Source of the DNA: Casuarius casuarius
Taxonomy: Eukaryota > Chordata > Aves > Casuariiformes > Casuariidae
Direction: 5' to 3'
DNA length: 64,000 nt
NCBI GenBank assembly: GCA_003342895.1
Contig: PTFA01000337.1
Span: 843,112-907,111 of the forward strand
Shown in pieces: positions 25,499-37,600 of this stretch; positions within the stretch are counted from its first letter, which is position 1; each line of letters opens with the position of its first letter. Under the pieces are notes generated by a model. That model saw only the letters and a list, made by a program, of their open reading frames with translations. It had not been told where the DNA came from and ran no database searches. Position numbers and translations under genes: made by a program.

Positions 25499-26440
25499 AT
25501 CATAGAATGACTGACATTGGAAGGGACCCCAGGAGGTTTTGAGCCCAACCTCTTGCTCAAAGCAAGGTCAGCTGTGATGTCAGACGAGGTGGCTCAGCAT
25601 TTTATCCAGGCGGTCTTGAAAAGCTTCAAGGACAGAGACTGCACATCATCTCTGGACAACCTGTTCCAGTGCTTGATTTTTCTCATCATTTCCTTATGTT
25701 CTTCTCTGTTCCAACTTATGTCTGTTGTCTCTCATCCTGCCACCATGTACCACCATGAAAAGCCTGTCTCCACCTTCTCAGTAACCTCCTCACAGGTACT
25801 GGAAGATGCTATTAGGTCAGTCCAAACTGTCTCTTCTTCAAGATAAACAAGCCATGTTCCCTCAGCCTCTCCTCACAGGACAAGTGCTCCAGCACCCTAG
25901 CCATCTTGGTGGCCTTCTGCTGAAGCTGATCTTGTTGCTCAGCATCTTTCTTGAGTTGCAAGGCCTGAAACCAGATACCCTATTCTAGATGTGGTCTAAC
26001 AAGTGCCTAGTACAGAGGGATAATCTCTTCCTTCAATCTGGTGGCTGTGCTCCTGTTAATAAGCAGAGGATGCTGTTAGTCTTTGCTGCCAGGGCACACT
26101 GCTGGCTCATATTCAGTTTGCTGTCCACCAGGGCCCCAAGGGTGTTTTCTGCAGAGCTTCTCCTCAGTCAGTCCCTACCCAGGTGCAGGACTTGGCATTT
26201 GTTCTTGCCTGTTTTCATAAGGTTCCCATTGGCCCATTCTTCCAGCCTGTCTAGGTCCCTCTGGATGGCAGCTTTCCTGACACCATCCCTACAAGCCTGA
26301 GCAATGTTCCTAAATGCTTCCTTTTTTTGCCTGTCCCTTCTTCCAGCCCCTGTATACTGCCTTTTTGCTTTGGTACTCAACCATGAGTTCCCTGCTTAGC
26401 CCCGCCTTATCTCCTGATACACCTGCTTGTTTTCCTGAGT
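25499..26440 (-). mobile_element. CR1: CR1 LINE copy with internal deletion, minus strand
   Basis: On the minus strand the element ends at about 25499-25530 with 'gggtcccttccaatgtcagtcattctatgat', the CR1 3' terminus. Upstream it holds nearly the whole RT C-terminal coding region ('gagcacttgtcctgtgagga', 'ggctgagggaacatggcttg') up to the DLDRLEEWAN block at about 26230-26266. It then jumps at about 26267-26273 to the ORF2 region between endonuclease and RT. The RT palm is therefore missing. Divergence is moderate, and several frameshifts and stops make it inactive. Confidence 0.93.
26163..26435 (-). pseudogene. CR1 ORF2 fragment, endonuclease-RT linker fused to RT C-terminus
   Basis: From about 26435 downwards the minus strand reads GLSRELMVEYQSKKAVYRGW then KKGQA, typical of the CR1 ORF2 linker between endonuclease and RT ('..RPAWLSRELL..KK.VY..WK.GQA'). 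A frameshift in a 7-base A run (plus-strand Ts 26322-26328) moves the frame to FRNIAQACRDGVRKA. That sequence abuts AIQRDLDRLEEWANGNLMKT and CQVLHLGRD of the RT C-terminus. In intact ORF2 these two parts are separated by several hundred residues carrying the catalytic RT motifs. The join reads through in frame, but the protein would lack the polymerase core. Confidence 0.85.
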
Positions 26441-26780
26441 ACCAGGATTAAATGTTCTTGTGCTTGGAGTTTGGGTTAATTTCCTTTGATCACAGAACAG
26501 TCAATCCGGTCACAGGTTTGCTTATATTACCCAGCTTTGTAGTGTTGCAGATTTCAGGCCTGGCTATAGGAGGTACTTTGTTTGGGACTCATTTAAGATC
26601 GTTTAAATTTGATTTTTAATTATTTTTAATTTCCTGAAGTAGTTGTTTTTATCACAAAATTTTCTAAGCTTCTCTGAATTCAACATTTTCTTGTAATTTT
26701 TGAAGAAGCATTTCAGTAATATTTCAGTGAGGATAGAGATTAAAAATACGCTTTTCTTTCTGAAGAAGAAATACTTTGCA

Positions 26781-26824
26781 ACCTCTGAACTCTTCAAAAG
26801 AACCTCTGAACCTCTGAACTCTTC
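26781..26824. repeat. Short direct repeat, cctctgaactcttc type
   Basis: The block acctctgaactcttc occurs at 26781-26795 and again at 26810-26824, with a partial copy (aacctctga) between. It is a local slippage or duplication product, followed directly by an N. Confidence 0.75.
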
Positions 26825-28250
26825 CNAAAAATAATGTTTGGAAATTGCAATTTGACATATAAAATTGCTGTTATACTAATCAAATTTGTAAAAAAGATCA
26901 TTTCTTCCCTTAGCAAACAGAGTTGTGAAGGGAATTATGACATATGAGAGAGAGTAGTGGTTTATAATTGCATGTATTTAGCTTAGGTACCTAAGGTAAA
27001 GTCTGGGCTACTCATACAGCTAATACAAAAGGAGTTATTCCTCCAGAGCATGATTCACCTATGTCAGGCTTCTACTCTGATTCATTCCCTGAAGGATCCT
27101 GTCTCTACTCATTTACTACATAAGGACATTAAAACAACTAGCTTCCTAAGTTAGTTACCTACCATTACTCAGTGTGACTCTCTTTCAGTAACATACCCAG
27201 TTGAGCATATAGTAGACCCACTTCTTCCTAATGAAGGCAGACAGCAGAATTGCACTTTAGTCCCGAAGACATTCTTGCCTAAAGTTACTAAGTAACTTAA
27301 TTAGATGTAAGAGTATTCATATGTGTGCTATTACTACTGAGAAAAGTATTTCATAGTGAGGCAGAAATAGGACAGTACACTTTGTTTTAAACTATGGATT
27401 TCCTGGCTTTTGAGTATTTCATTTTGTGAACCAAGAAATGAATTCTGCCCTCTCTACTTCTACTATTCTGTCCTACAAACTTCTTGTCCTATAAAATTCA
27501 ACAGTTCTACACTAAATGATGGAGTGGCAAAATCAAGACTTTACTTTCCAGTTGCTATAGGAGAGTTCCACTAATGTCAGCATTAACCTAAGCTGATCAT
27601 TGACTTATCAAGAATAACTTTGAAATGAATCCTCTAATATTCTTCTAGAAGAAGCAGAAGTTTGCTATAAGTTAACTCTTTGAGGGCAAAGTGGGTTTGT
27701 GCACTCACGAGGGTAAGTTTTGTCACTGTTTGAAGCAAAAATTCTGGGACTACACATCGTAGAGTTTAATGTAAATTTACTTTTAAAACAGTAGAAACAT
27801 TTCACTTATTGCAGAAAACTCCAATAATTTAGGTAGTATAGTTCCAGTAATACATTCAGGAAACTCTAGATTACAATTTATACTTCTGGTCCGATGGCTG
27901 AGTATACATTTATTTACGATTTAGAGGATTCTCAATCACAGTGGAGCCATTTTTCAGTTCACTGCTCTTTCTGTTGTAAATATAACCTGTCTTTCTTTCA
28001 TTTCCTGACACTGGTGTTAAAGGGATTTGAATTAATTATCAGCAGCTTTTGGTGAAGAGGTGCAAAGACACATAACATTGTTAATTTCTTTGGATGTCTA
28101 CAATAAAGTGTGACGATAAATAAAGAGCTAAGTTAGTTACTAGGCAAGTACAACTTAACCTTTCGGAACATGGCTTGATTCTTCCCTCAGTGAGTGGCTG
28201 TTTTCTATTATGTAATTAAAAAGTCCATTCAATCAATTATGAGTTGCTTT

Positions 28251-28295
28251 TTCATTTTTTCATTTCATTTCATTTCATTTCATTTTATTTCATTT
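28251..28295. repeat. (CATTT)n pentanucleotide microsatellite
   Basis: About eight CATTT units, two of them altered (cattttttcattt and cattttattt). It is a simple repeat that may vary in length between individuals. Confidence 0.9.
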
Positions 28296-28300
28296 AATAT

Positions 28301-28335
28301 ACTTCAATGGAGATTACTTCTGATTTACACTGCTG
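28301..28335 (+). repeat. Ancient sauropsid dispersed repeat motif
   Basis: The core 'cttcaatggagattac' followed by 'ttctgatttacactgctg' resembles a word set that recurs widely in bird, turtle and crocodile genomes (type: ..tcaatggagttactcctgatttacaccagtgtaa..). A reverse-complement relative occurs at 34885-34917. I cannot fix the family name without a repeat library. Only about 35 bases are recognisable. Confidence 0.5.
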
Positions 28336-28898
28336 GAATAGGAACATATCCACTTGTCATGAATGTCTAGAAATGTGTAAAAGATGTAGTAATCACCTTC
28401 TTCTGACCCTCTCCCTTGTTATACTATAGACTTAATATTCAGAGAGAGGTTTGGTCATTGAGGAAAAATAATGTTGCTTTCTTTAGCTTTAAATACTAGT
28501 TATGTTTTATTATCTTAAAAAGTTACATTTTCTAGGTTGTTCACTGTTGCACTCACTTTCTTTCCAACAAACTTAATAGCGAAATTCCCATGAGCTTAAA
28601 CAGGATGGGAACCAGACCAATGCCAAAGCTCTGAAAATATTATTACTATGTTGTAACTTACTCCTTTTATCTCTCTTGTCTTGAAGCGTGGTGTAAAGAA
28701 TGATTTATTAAGTATTTTCAAACTCAGATTGTAGTTAGGTACCTGAATACCAAATCTGGAAAGCAAAATATAAAATTTAACAATGTGATTTCCAAAAAAT
28801 TGGAAAATCAGTTCCCAAACAGTATCTAAAGTAATATTCCCACTCATCTGACATCTCTTTCTTGTCTGTGTAAAGTTGGCTTGCTGGTCCTTTGTAAG

Positions 28899-28941
28899 AA
28901 TTATTTTATATATGAAACATAAAAATTATTTTATATGAAAC
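28899..28941. repeat. Imperfect tandem duplication, 25-bp period
   Basis: The block aattattttatatatgaaac at 28899-28918 is followed by aattattttatatgaaac at 28924-28941, two bases shorter. The copies are separated by a few As. Confidence 0.7.
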
Positions 28942-28956
28942 GTATCTCAGCTGGCC

Positions 28957-28972
28957 TTTTTTTTTTTTTTTT
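28957..28972. repeat. T16 homopolymer
   Basis: Sixteen consecutive Ts on the plus strand. The minus-strand flank is not a recognisable retroposed sequence. Confidence 0.9.
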
Positions 28973-29040
28973 GGTATTATAAATTCTTTCTGTGAGGCCC
29001 TTGTGTTGAAACCATATTCTCCTGATATGGTACTCTCTCC

Positions 29041-29073
29041 TATTTATTTATTTATTTATTTATTTATTTATTA
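29041..29073. repeat. (TATT)8 tetranucleotide microsatellite
   Basis: Eight uninterrupted TATT units, the longest perfect tetranucleotide array in the window and likely to be length-polymorphic. Confidence 0.95.
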
Positions 29074-32000
29074 GAAAGCTTTCAGCAGAAATGAATAGGA
29101 CAGAGTTCAAATGCTGCTTATTAAGAACGATATCTCCAGTGGGACAGGATAAGTGCTCTTTAATCTGATGAATTCCTCTGTGGATGAGAAGAGATGAACT
29201 TGGCTTCCCTACATAATGGTCTCTTTCAGGATTACCCAGGTTTCCAAGCTATTTTTTTAACAGTCTCAGTCAAGTGAAGGAAACTACATGGACTGCAGTA
29301 CATCAGAACACTGATAATGTGAAAGCAACGTGTCTAATTGGCCTTTTATGTTCCATGTCTTATTATTTAGAACAGACACAGGTGATTAAAAGTTAAGTAT
29401 GTGCTGAGTTAATACTTGAACTGTAAAGAAGCATTTTCAGGAAAGCAAATTGTTTACTTTGTGTGGCTGCTACTGGTGTGAGAGGAGGCCTCGATAACTA
29501 TAAACAGCTCATGCATTACGGCCACCTGCTTTGCTTGTNTAACAGCCCCACTGTCATTATAAAATCTGTTGCAGCTTTTATAACTGTCTCTTTTCTGGAC
29601 CCTCAACAGACTGCTGTGTCTGGGACTCATGCCACAAACTTTTGTACACATAGCTTTGTTTGATTACAGGAGCCTGTGCCCTTTATCTTGGCTTCTAAAA
29701 TATTTCTTATGCATTGGCTACCTATTACAATTTAGTGCCTACGAGGCCTTACTGCACGTCCTTAGGTAGGCAATTTCAGTACAGATCTTCTAACAGATTT
29801 CCTTCAGTTCAACCTTGAAAGCAGTCTGCAGAATACTTCACCTTCAGAAGTTTGTCTTTAGGCTTCTTTTAAGTCCTCCAGTCCTCAGTGGATAAGCTGT
29901 ACAGGGATGCATCATTTGCTTCATTCCTAAGAAAGATGATGTCTGATTCAGGAAGAAGACTTGTCTCTCCTGATTCTCTGTTCTACTGCCCTACAAGTAT
30001 GTCTTAGCCTAGCATGTATGAGAGAGAAAAACCATGCTGACTTGGCATTATAATGATTTTTTGTATCAAATTTTCAGATAAATGCTTTAGTGTTGCCATC
30101 TGAGCAGCAATATTAATCATTACCTGCACTTCTTCACAGTTTTCTTTAATAAATCTTGTTAATAATTAATGTCATGCTTTCAATAACTCCAAGATAAGCT
30201 AGGAAAGATTTAATAACTTTTCTCCAAATGACCTACAGAGGTCTCAAAATCTATTATAATAATTAATGCTTAGCTGTGAAGTTGAACATATTTCACATTG
30301 TTTTTTAATGTGTACTTTGATAAATAATGTTTACAATATCAGTGATTAATCAGTGTTATAACTACACGACCATGTGCATAAAGGAGAAGCTCTCTAAGTG
30401 AATTTAAACTTTGCTTTTATTGGAGCTAGATAAGAGAAACTGTGTACTGTATATCAGGTAAAGAGCACGAATATTCAGTAGAACTGCCTTCAGAGCAAAA
30501 CTGACACCATAGCAATGATATATTTGTATCTCTAGGGCTGAAGTTTCACTATTATGATGATATAGGATGTACTCCGGGGCAGTATTCATAGAAATGCATG
30601 GATGTGATATGGCTTTCCAAATAGGGCTGCTAAAATCAGTGGTGCTGCTCATCACATTGCTACTATAATTGTCTTTTGAGTAGGATTCCTAATCTAACAT
30701 TATGCAACTGTGCCACACAAAATAAGGTACTTCCTTGATCTGATTCTAATTGTAGATACATACATCCCTAAGGTACTTACTCTTCATCTCTAGGGTAGAA
30801 TTCATTTTTCTCACTAATGTAGTTTTTTTATGTCAAAATCTTTTTGAAAATCACTAATACACCAATAATATCATTAAATGCTCTTCTCATTCATTCCAGT
30901 ATGAAAATTCCAGATGTGCCCACGTTTAAAATGTGTATCTAAAATGATATAGAATGTCAACTTATCACTGACGTAACTCAGTGATCAGTTATTTCAAATC
31001 AGTGATTCCTGAGATACTTATAATTCTTAATATCTGATGCAACAGTTTAGGACACAAGTCTGTTTCAATAATGTTTTAAAATAATTATTGTCTTGTAAAA
31101 GAACTGTGCTTTTCTTAAATCTGTTGTGAAGGTGTGTATCATGGTAGACTTCCAGACATTGAGGCTAGAACGATATTCATGATAGAATCTTCATCGTCCT
31201 TTTCCTGTAATTTAGCTTCCTCCATTAAATTCTATCTTTTGTTCTTTATTAAAAAAACAATAATAAAAATAAGGTATTGCATCTAGAAAGATTTGTTATC
31301 ATATATTTATCACTCTCTGGGGAAAGTTAATGCCTTCAGGACATGACTACCACTTCAGAATATAGATCCAGCTCCAAGGTAGCATCCGAGTCAAAAAAAA
31401 AAATCACAATGCCATCATGTAACAATTTTTCTTTAGGACAAAGCTAAGTGAGCTTTCAGTCTGCAAGATAAAACTTGTCTAAAACACAATTCTTAATATT
31501 GGTATTATATGCCAACAGAAACTCTTCCTGGAAATTCTTAACCTCATAAAGGCCACCTGTGAAGACGTACTATGCATTAAAATTATTTAAATCTAATGCC
31601 TCTGTGGTCTTATTCTGAAGTATGAAATTCTGAAAGACATTAAAGATTCTTCAGATTTTATTTCGAGACTTGTTATTCTAGGGAATTGACAACTTCTGAG
31701 AGGGCTGCCATAGTGCCATTGAGCATATCAATAAACCTCCAGCACAGCTGAATAACAACACTCTTAAGATCCACACTATTCACATGAACCATAGGGGAAC
31801 CAGCAAAGAGAAAAGGAGACTTAGGTGTTTCCTTAATTTTTTTTTTTTAATTTCTAAAAGCAAACAGAGTATTTTAGAAAGTGCACTTATGATTTGCTAA
31901 TACATTCTTTCATATTTTTTTTCTGATTTTCTTAACTGTAATTTTATGCTCCTCCATTTGTTGTATGTGGTCTTATGAGATGCTATCTAACCACCATGGT

Positions 32001-32631
32001 GTTTTCTGAGACCTGAAAGTTATTGATGCTTTTTCAGTATGAAATGCTGCATTCATTTAAACTAGTGTATTTTTCTAGTTCTATCTATTGGTTGAAAAGA
32101 AGAAATTAACTCACCCTAGAAACCTTGCCTCACTTACATTTTACAATAGTAAAAGTTGCTCTTGCAGCTTTTCTAGCCTGATCAAAACCAGAAAGTTTAT
32201 TTGCATTACGGTATTAACTAAAGACCTCACAGAGTTTCCTGGTCTAGTAAGCATAATACTGGACATAATTAAAATACAGTTCATTTCTCTCCCCAGAAGA
32301 GCTTAATATGTGAAGAAGCCCTTGATTTATACTGGCTAAGAGGAAGGTGATGNCAGTTTGCAAGCAATACATACTTGTACTATGTATAAACCAATAGTTA
32401 TCCATTTCCAGAACTTTTTCTATAGCAGTTATTTTGCTGCAAAACTTGTAATTCTCGGAGGGATAAAGATTTTGTATTGAATTCTTCCTTTAAGTAATAA
32501 AAACACACTTATATTTTAAAATTCCCTGGATCTATGCATATAACTAGTGATTCAGTAAAATCCCAGATCTGTTTCAGAAATTATTCATGAAGAAATTCAG
32601 CCAGTCCACCATGTTTAGCGTCTCAAGGAGA

Positions 32632-32651
32632 GGTAAAGCTTGGTAAAGCTT
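32632..32651. repeat. 10-bp perfect tandem duplication
   Basis: The unit ggtaaagctt occurs twice in tandem (32632-32641 and 32642-32651). With the following 'acc', the second copy forms an imperfect palindrome. Confidence 0.8.
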
Positions 32652-34198
32652 ACCAGAATGTGGGAAGTGGGACTCCTGTAAAACACTGCAAATTCTAAGC
32701 AATCGTATTCGATTTTCCTTAACTTGCAATTTAAATTCTAAAAGCAAATACATTTAAAGTGAGGAGGTGTTTTATGCGTCAAGGGTACATATCTGATGAT
32801 GTTCTGATCACTTGATGTCCTTTTCAACTATTAAAGCAATTAATTTGTGCGTAAGTTCTAACTTGTGCTAGTTATTTGATATCTATTTTACTCTTTTCAT
32901 CCTGAAGTGGTAAGGGCAGTAGCTGGAGAGAGGATTTTATCTACTATGCCTCTATATTTTGGAGAGAGACAATATCGCTTGATCAGGAAGAGTAAGGTAA
33001 GATTACGCTTTATTAAATTTCTTTTTACTGAAGGCAGAAAGTTCTTAGCAAGAATTCTATTTCTATTTATATTATTTTCTTTTTATCTCACCTTTCCTTC
33101 ACTCGGGTTGTTTTCTCACTGTTTTTTTTTTGCTTAACATCTCAGAAGTTCGAGGCAAAGTTGAAAAGATATGAAATAAAACAATAAGATTACCAATATT
33201 GTTGGAATTGTACAGTTTCTCTTTACTACAGTGGTTCTGTGGTGCATTTTTATGAGTATCTCATTTAGAAGTGACTTGCAGGTGGTATTTGGAACTATAG
33301 CATTCTTAATTAAAAGATTTTGTGACAAAGATATTAGTGGCTAGTACTCCTTTTGGGGAAAGCTTAATTCCAGTTGTTTACCAGATGTCCCTGTGTAAAG
33401 ACAGAAGGAAAAGGGTAATGCAGTTTCTATCTTGTCTACTCTTCAAAGGTGTCTATCCACTAACAGTCAAATACATTATCAAGCACAGAATATAGGAGTG
33501 TGATTGAACTTCTGGATTGCCTGGCGAGTATGGTATAAGCCACCGCACCACCTATGAACTTGTAGGAGAGAGAGATGCATTAAAACAGCAGGTTTTTCAT
33601 CTTGCTCTTCTTATCTAAGGAATGCTAAAAACTTAAAATCTGCCTTCTGTTCAGGCCCAAATACAGATCATTGTGAATCTGAGTCATGCCTCCTGTTAAC
33701 TCATTTTTCATCTCTCTTTCCTATTTCTCCTTACCTCCTGAAATATTTGCTTGTTTCATCATGTTAAGGTTTAAGTGACCTTCTCTGCCTTTTCTTCCAT
33801 TGTACTGGTGCTGCATGATATTACAGAAAACAGAACACTGTTGGCACAAACTTTTTGCATCAAAATCAGTTTATTTCAGTGAACTTCTGATTGAAGCTTC
33901 CCAAAAAGGAAAGAATGGGAGCAACTTTTAATACCAAATTATTTTATGAACTAATGAAGAATGTGTATCAGTTCTTCAAGTGCACCTTCTGAACTATATT
34001 TAATTCAGAAAAAGTGCTGTTTCCCACTGGCAGAGGGAAAAGGATAAGGCCTGGTAGTTTTGACCGTGTGCTCTAAGTTAAGCAGAAAGAGTCAGGAAGT
34101 CGGCATCTAAGCATCAGCTACCTTGCTCACTGAAAAGTGAATCCACATTACATTTCTTGGGGTTAATCCCCTGATTCTTGCAGTTCCATAAAGTGAGG

Positions 34199-34612
34199 TG
34201 GTTCTTTATGATGCCTTGCAGTACCCTTTGCCTGTCCAGGCCTGGAGGGCACTGCCAGTCCCCCCATCTCTGCCCACCCCCAGCCCCAGCTCCATCTCAG
34301 CCCAGCCTGGGGCCATCAGTCCCTGCCCCCTGATGCTGAAGTGGTGCTGGTTCCAGCCTTGCCAGGGCCCTGCCCGTGCCCAGCCATGGGCCTCCTGACC
34401 CCCACCCTGGCCCCAACCCCGACCTGCGGGCGCCTGCCCAGCCTGGCCTCAGCCTGGCCTCAGCCTGGCCCTGTCCCCGCGGCGATGCCCGATGCAGGGG
34501 CTGGGGCTGCCCTGGCTGCCCCCAGGGCCTTGCTCCCTTGGGGCAGGAGGGCGGACCCTGCACCCCTGGGAGCACCCAGCCCCATGGCACCCTGAGCATT
34601 GCCTGTCCTTGA
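34199..34612. other. GC-rich island in AT-rich DNA, origin unknown
   Basis: About 400 bases rise to roughly two-thirds G+C with abrupt edges (AT-rich sequence resumes at 'gagtaaatgcagtagaaatt'). CpGs concentrate at 34425-34560 (cgacctgcgggcgcctg, ccccgcggcgatgcccg). An 11-bp unit, cagcctggcct, repeats almost three times at 34439-34470. Proline/alanine/glycine-rich frames of 66-113 codons are open on both strands because GC-rich DNA lacks stops. None has family motifs, so none is called as a gene. Candidates are a GC-rich avian repeat, a minisatellite-bearing island, or a small CpG island. Confidence 0.55.
34439..34470. repeat. 11-bp tandem repeat (cagcctggcct)
   Basis: Nearly three perfect copies of cagcctggcct in the middle of the GC-rich island. 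It is a short minisatellite seed. Confidence 0.85.
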
Positions 34613-37600
34613 GTAAATGCAGTAGAAATTAAGTAAAGGAAGACATCGCTTTGCCATTACTTGAGTAACAGAGCCTTTCTGGTTCCAAGCTATGCAGATA
34701 TCCTTTCTGAGTAAAAGCAGAGTGTACTTTAACCCACTCCCTGGGGCTGCCAGGGGATAGGGCAGAAAGTGCTTCTGAATGTGGAAGGATGTATATGGCA
34801 TCTACAGGTGGAAAGATAGTTGGGGGAACTCTGAGAAAAATGGGGGATATAGCTCAGCTAACTGAGAAGCAAAGTCACACTCTTGCACTNGTATAAATCA
34901 GGATTAGTTCCACTGAAATAACCATCTAGTATCCTGAACAGTTCACATAAATATTCTGACCAGCTGGCCAGCCTGAGTCACAGGGAAAGAATTGACCAAG
35001 ATAAGCATGTAAGCAGTAGGGTTTTTTCTCTGAGGGTCTGAGGCAAGAAGAGAGATATGCACAGAACAATGACTCTACACTCTTTCTGTGTGGCAAGGTA
35101 ATAAATACATCACTGAGCCAATAAAGTGGATGCTGGAGCATGATTTTTTCCAGGTAACTTCATTATAGTCTGATGTTTACTTTCGACTAAAATTAAATAT
35201 TAAGGTATGTCTTTGTAATTATGTTGCCTGCCCTACTAGAGTGGAAAGTGTACTGTATGTATAAAATATTAAACCTTTACTCTTCATTTGGGGAGCAGGT
35301 CAGAAGCAAGTAAAACGAGAGTACCTACAGTATGTAGTAGTACCTATATTTTGCAACTTTTCTGCTTTTAGAAGTTTTGGCAACAAAATGAGAAGAGTGA
35401 ATTACATTTATTCATCTTACTTTCCTTATAGAAACAACTATTAGATAATAACAAAATTTTGCTTTAATTGGGAATTGATGTGAAATGGGTATGTAGTTAC
35501 ATTGATTTAAATTAAGCTATTCTTCATTTACAGTCTTTTAACTTAAAAAAAAGATGATCCAGTTTATGTATTGTGTTACTGCACTGTGTTTTTTCCCTTA
35601 GTCATATTGCTCATCTTTATCAGTATGATTAGGATTAGGTGGTCCACGTACCTTTATAAGATTCATGTATCCATCAAATTAAGCTAATTTTAGGCTCACA
35701 AACATTTAATTTTAAGTCTTCATTTTAAGACTGACATTGATACCCAAGTCTAAAACAAAAGATGTCCACAAGGTATTTGAGGTCTCTTTTGTATTTTCCA
35801 GGAGTGTCCAGGAGCAGGGGTGTGCTCCCAAATTAATTGTATTGGTTCTGGAAGTTGGTCCAAGAATGTAAATTCTAGGTTGAAAGCTTAAGTGGAAAGG
35901 GAAATTCTCACTGAATGAAGTATAGGCAGAGCAGATCCTGGAAGAAGGAACAGTTACAGCAAGAGAAAAGTTTGCTAGAGGCAGTTTTGAACATCTGGTT
36001 CTGTCGCATTTAGCTGCTTTTAGGACAGCCTTGGCTAGGAGACTAAGGATCTTGTTCCCTGATCTGCCTTGTATTGCAAGCCTGAGTTGGTCACTATGCT
36101 GCTCTAACTTTAGCTGGAGGTCCAAGCTTGTAGAAGCTGGTCCAGATGAGGANGGAAAATAGTGCTTGCAGGTGATTTTCATATCTTCTCACAGCAAGGT
36201 TGTAATGGCCAAGACTGGGTTTTCTGGCCCTGTTTAGTTATTCTTTGACATCTTGGAATTCCTGTACTACCCTCTTTATTACTTTGTTTCTTTTTTTCAA
36301 GTATTGGATTTCCTGCTGTCCTGTTCCTACATACCATCCTAAACAGAATATTCGAAATACATTTTTGGATCTACACAAATCAGACTTTTTCTAAAGTTTA
36401 TTCTATCAAAAATTCAGGGTCGACTTAAGATGAATGGAAATGCTATAGTGTAAGCACATTTTTTCTATATAGCAGAACAGCACAGCAGTATCTTTTCTCC
36501 ATGACTACAGAATCCCAGATCATAAGTCTGATTGTGCTTAGCTGCATAGTGTTTTAGGGAGGCACCTACTTTGCCTTACTGAGTGATAAAAGACGCTTAG
36601 AGAAGTAACAATAGACTCTAGGTGCTGTGCNTTCTCTTTTCTTGTTCTTAGTATCAGTTGCTGTCTTTCTTACGCTGAATCCTTCAAGAGATATTTTAAT
36701 TGCTACTCTGTAACTGGAGGTAAAGAAAAGGTTGGTATGGGGAAAATGAACATCAGCATGTTATCTGTGGACTTCAGCTTGAGTGACAAAGAAATGCAGC
36801 AGTGAATACATGTTCGGAATGCCTTGTCTTTGATGTAAATACAAAAATCCATATAACTGGTGCATAGTTATACAAAATAAAAATATATAAATTAGAAAAA
36901 AAAAGAAAAAAATCACCAAAACACTATTAATCCTGTTTCCTTTGAAATCTCTTCTAAGCTGGCACTTCATTTTAACTTTCTGGTATATATTGGCCAATTA
37001 TTTTTTTTTAATCACCAAAGAGGGCATGTTAACTAATAGTATAGTTGGAGTATTGTGTTTGTTTGTTTCCTGGGGTTTATTTGTTCATTTTTCCTAGGAG
37101 AGATTGCTCCTGCATGTTTATTTTTATATATTCCTTCCATCACACCAGGTTTCTGTGCTCTCTCACATGAAACAGGAGACTGAAGCCCTGGAGCCAAGTC
37201 TTTCAGCTTCACAGCATTGAGCTTAGAAGCCTTAAGAACATCTATTCTGTAATTATTACCATTTCTTCATAAAAAGCTTTTGTTATTATCTAGAATTTCT
37301 TTCAAAAATCATTTTTTTTTAAATGTGAAGTCCTAAGTTTTAACCAGTCATATTTCCTAGACCAAAACAAAAATAAGCATTTAAACAAGGAACAAACAAA
37401 TAAGTAACACAGATATAGAGTGAAGGGAGAAGTGGGGAAAAGCAGTATTTTTTCTGGAGAAACTNTTATTTCAGTTTTCCTGAATGACCAGTGACTATGG
37501 AATGCCTCAGGTCTGAGCTGTCAATTTGAGATATTTTATTAGTGCAATGCAATTTTCTGAGTTTATATATTTTTTAAAATAATGTCCACTTAAATTATGT

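Larger units (their letters stand above)
26441..34198. other. Gene-free AT-rich stretch with microsatellites
   Basis: No gene can be named. It holds a short duplicated block (26781-26824), a TTTCA pentanucleotide array (28251-28295), a sauropsid repeat motif (28301-28335), a 25-bp-period duplication (28899-28941), a T16 run, a TATT array (29041-29073) and a 10-bp tandem repeat (32632-32651). Open frames stay below about 85 codons and lack splice context. The rest shows nothing I can support. Confidence 0.55.

Noticed and set aside
28251..29073. CRISPR-like or other regularly spaced repeats
   Set aside because: These are contiguous simple repeats (CATTT, TATT) without spacers, in a vertebrate-type sequence.
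34297..34801. Proline/alanine/glycine-rich frames of 78-113 codons on both strands
   Set aside because: Same GC-rich explanation. No motif, no start or splice context, and tandem repeats within.
34841..34917. A functional tRNA gene
   Set aside because: The A box is good, but the D stem is mismatched, the B box matches poorly, and acceptor-stem pairing is not found. A SINE fragment is more plausible.
35712..36182. 156-codon minus-strand open frame
   Set aside because: It is not obviously low-complexity, but has no recognisable domain, contains an N and has no convincing exon boundaries. Left as unassigned sequence.
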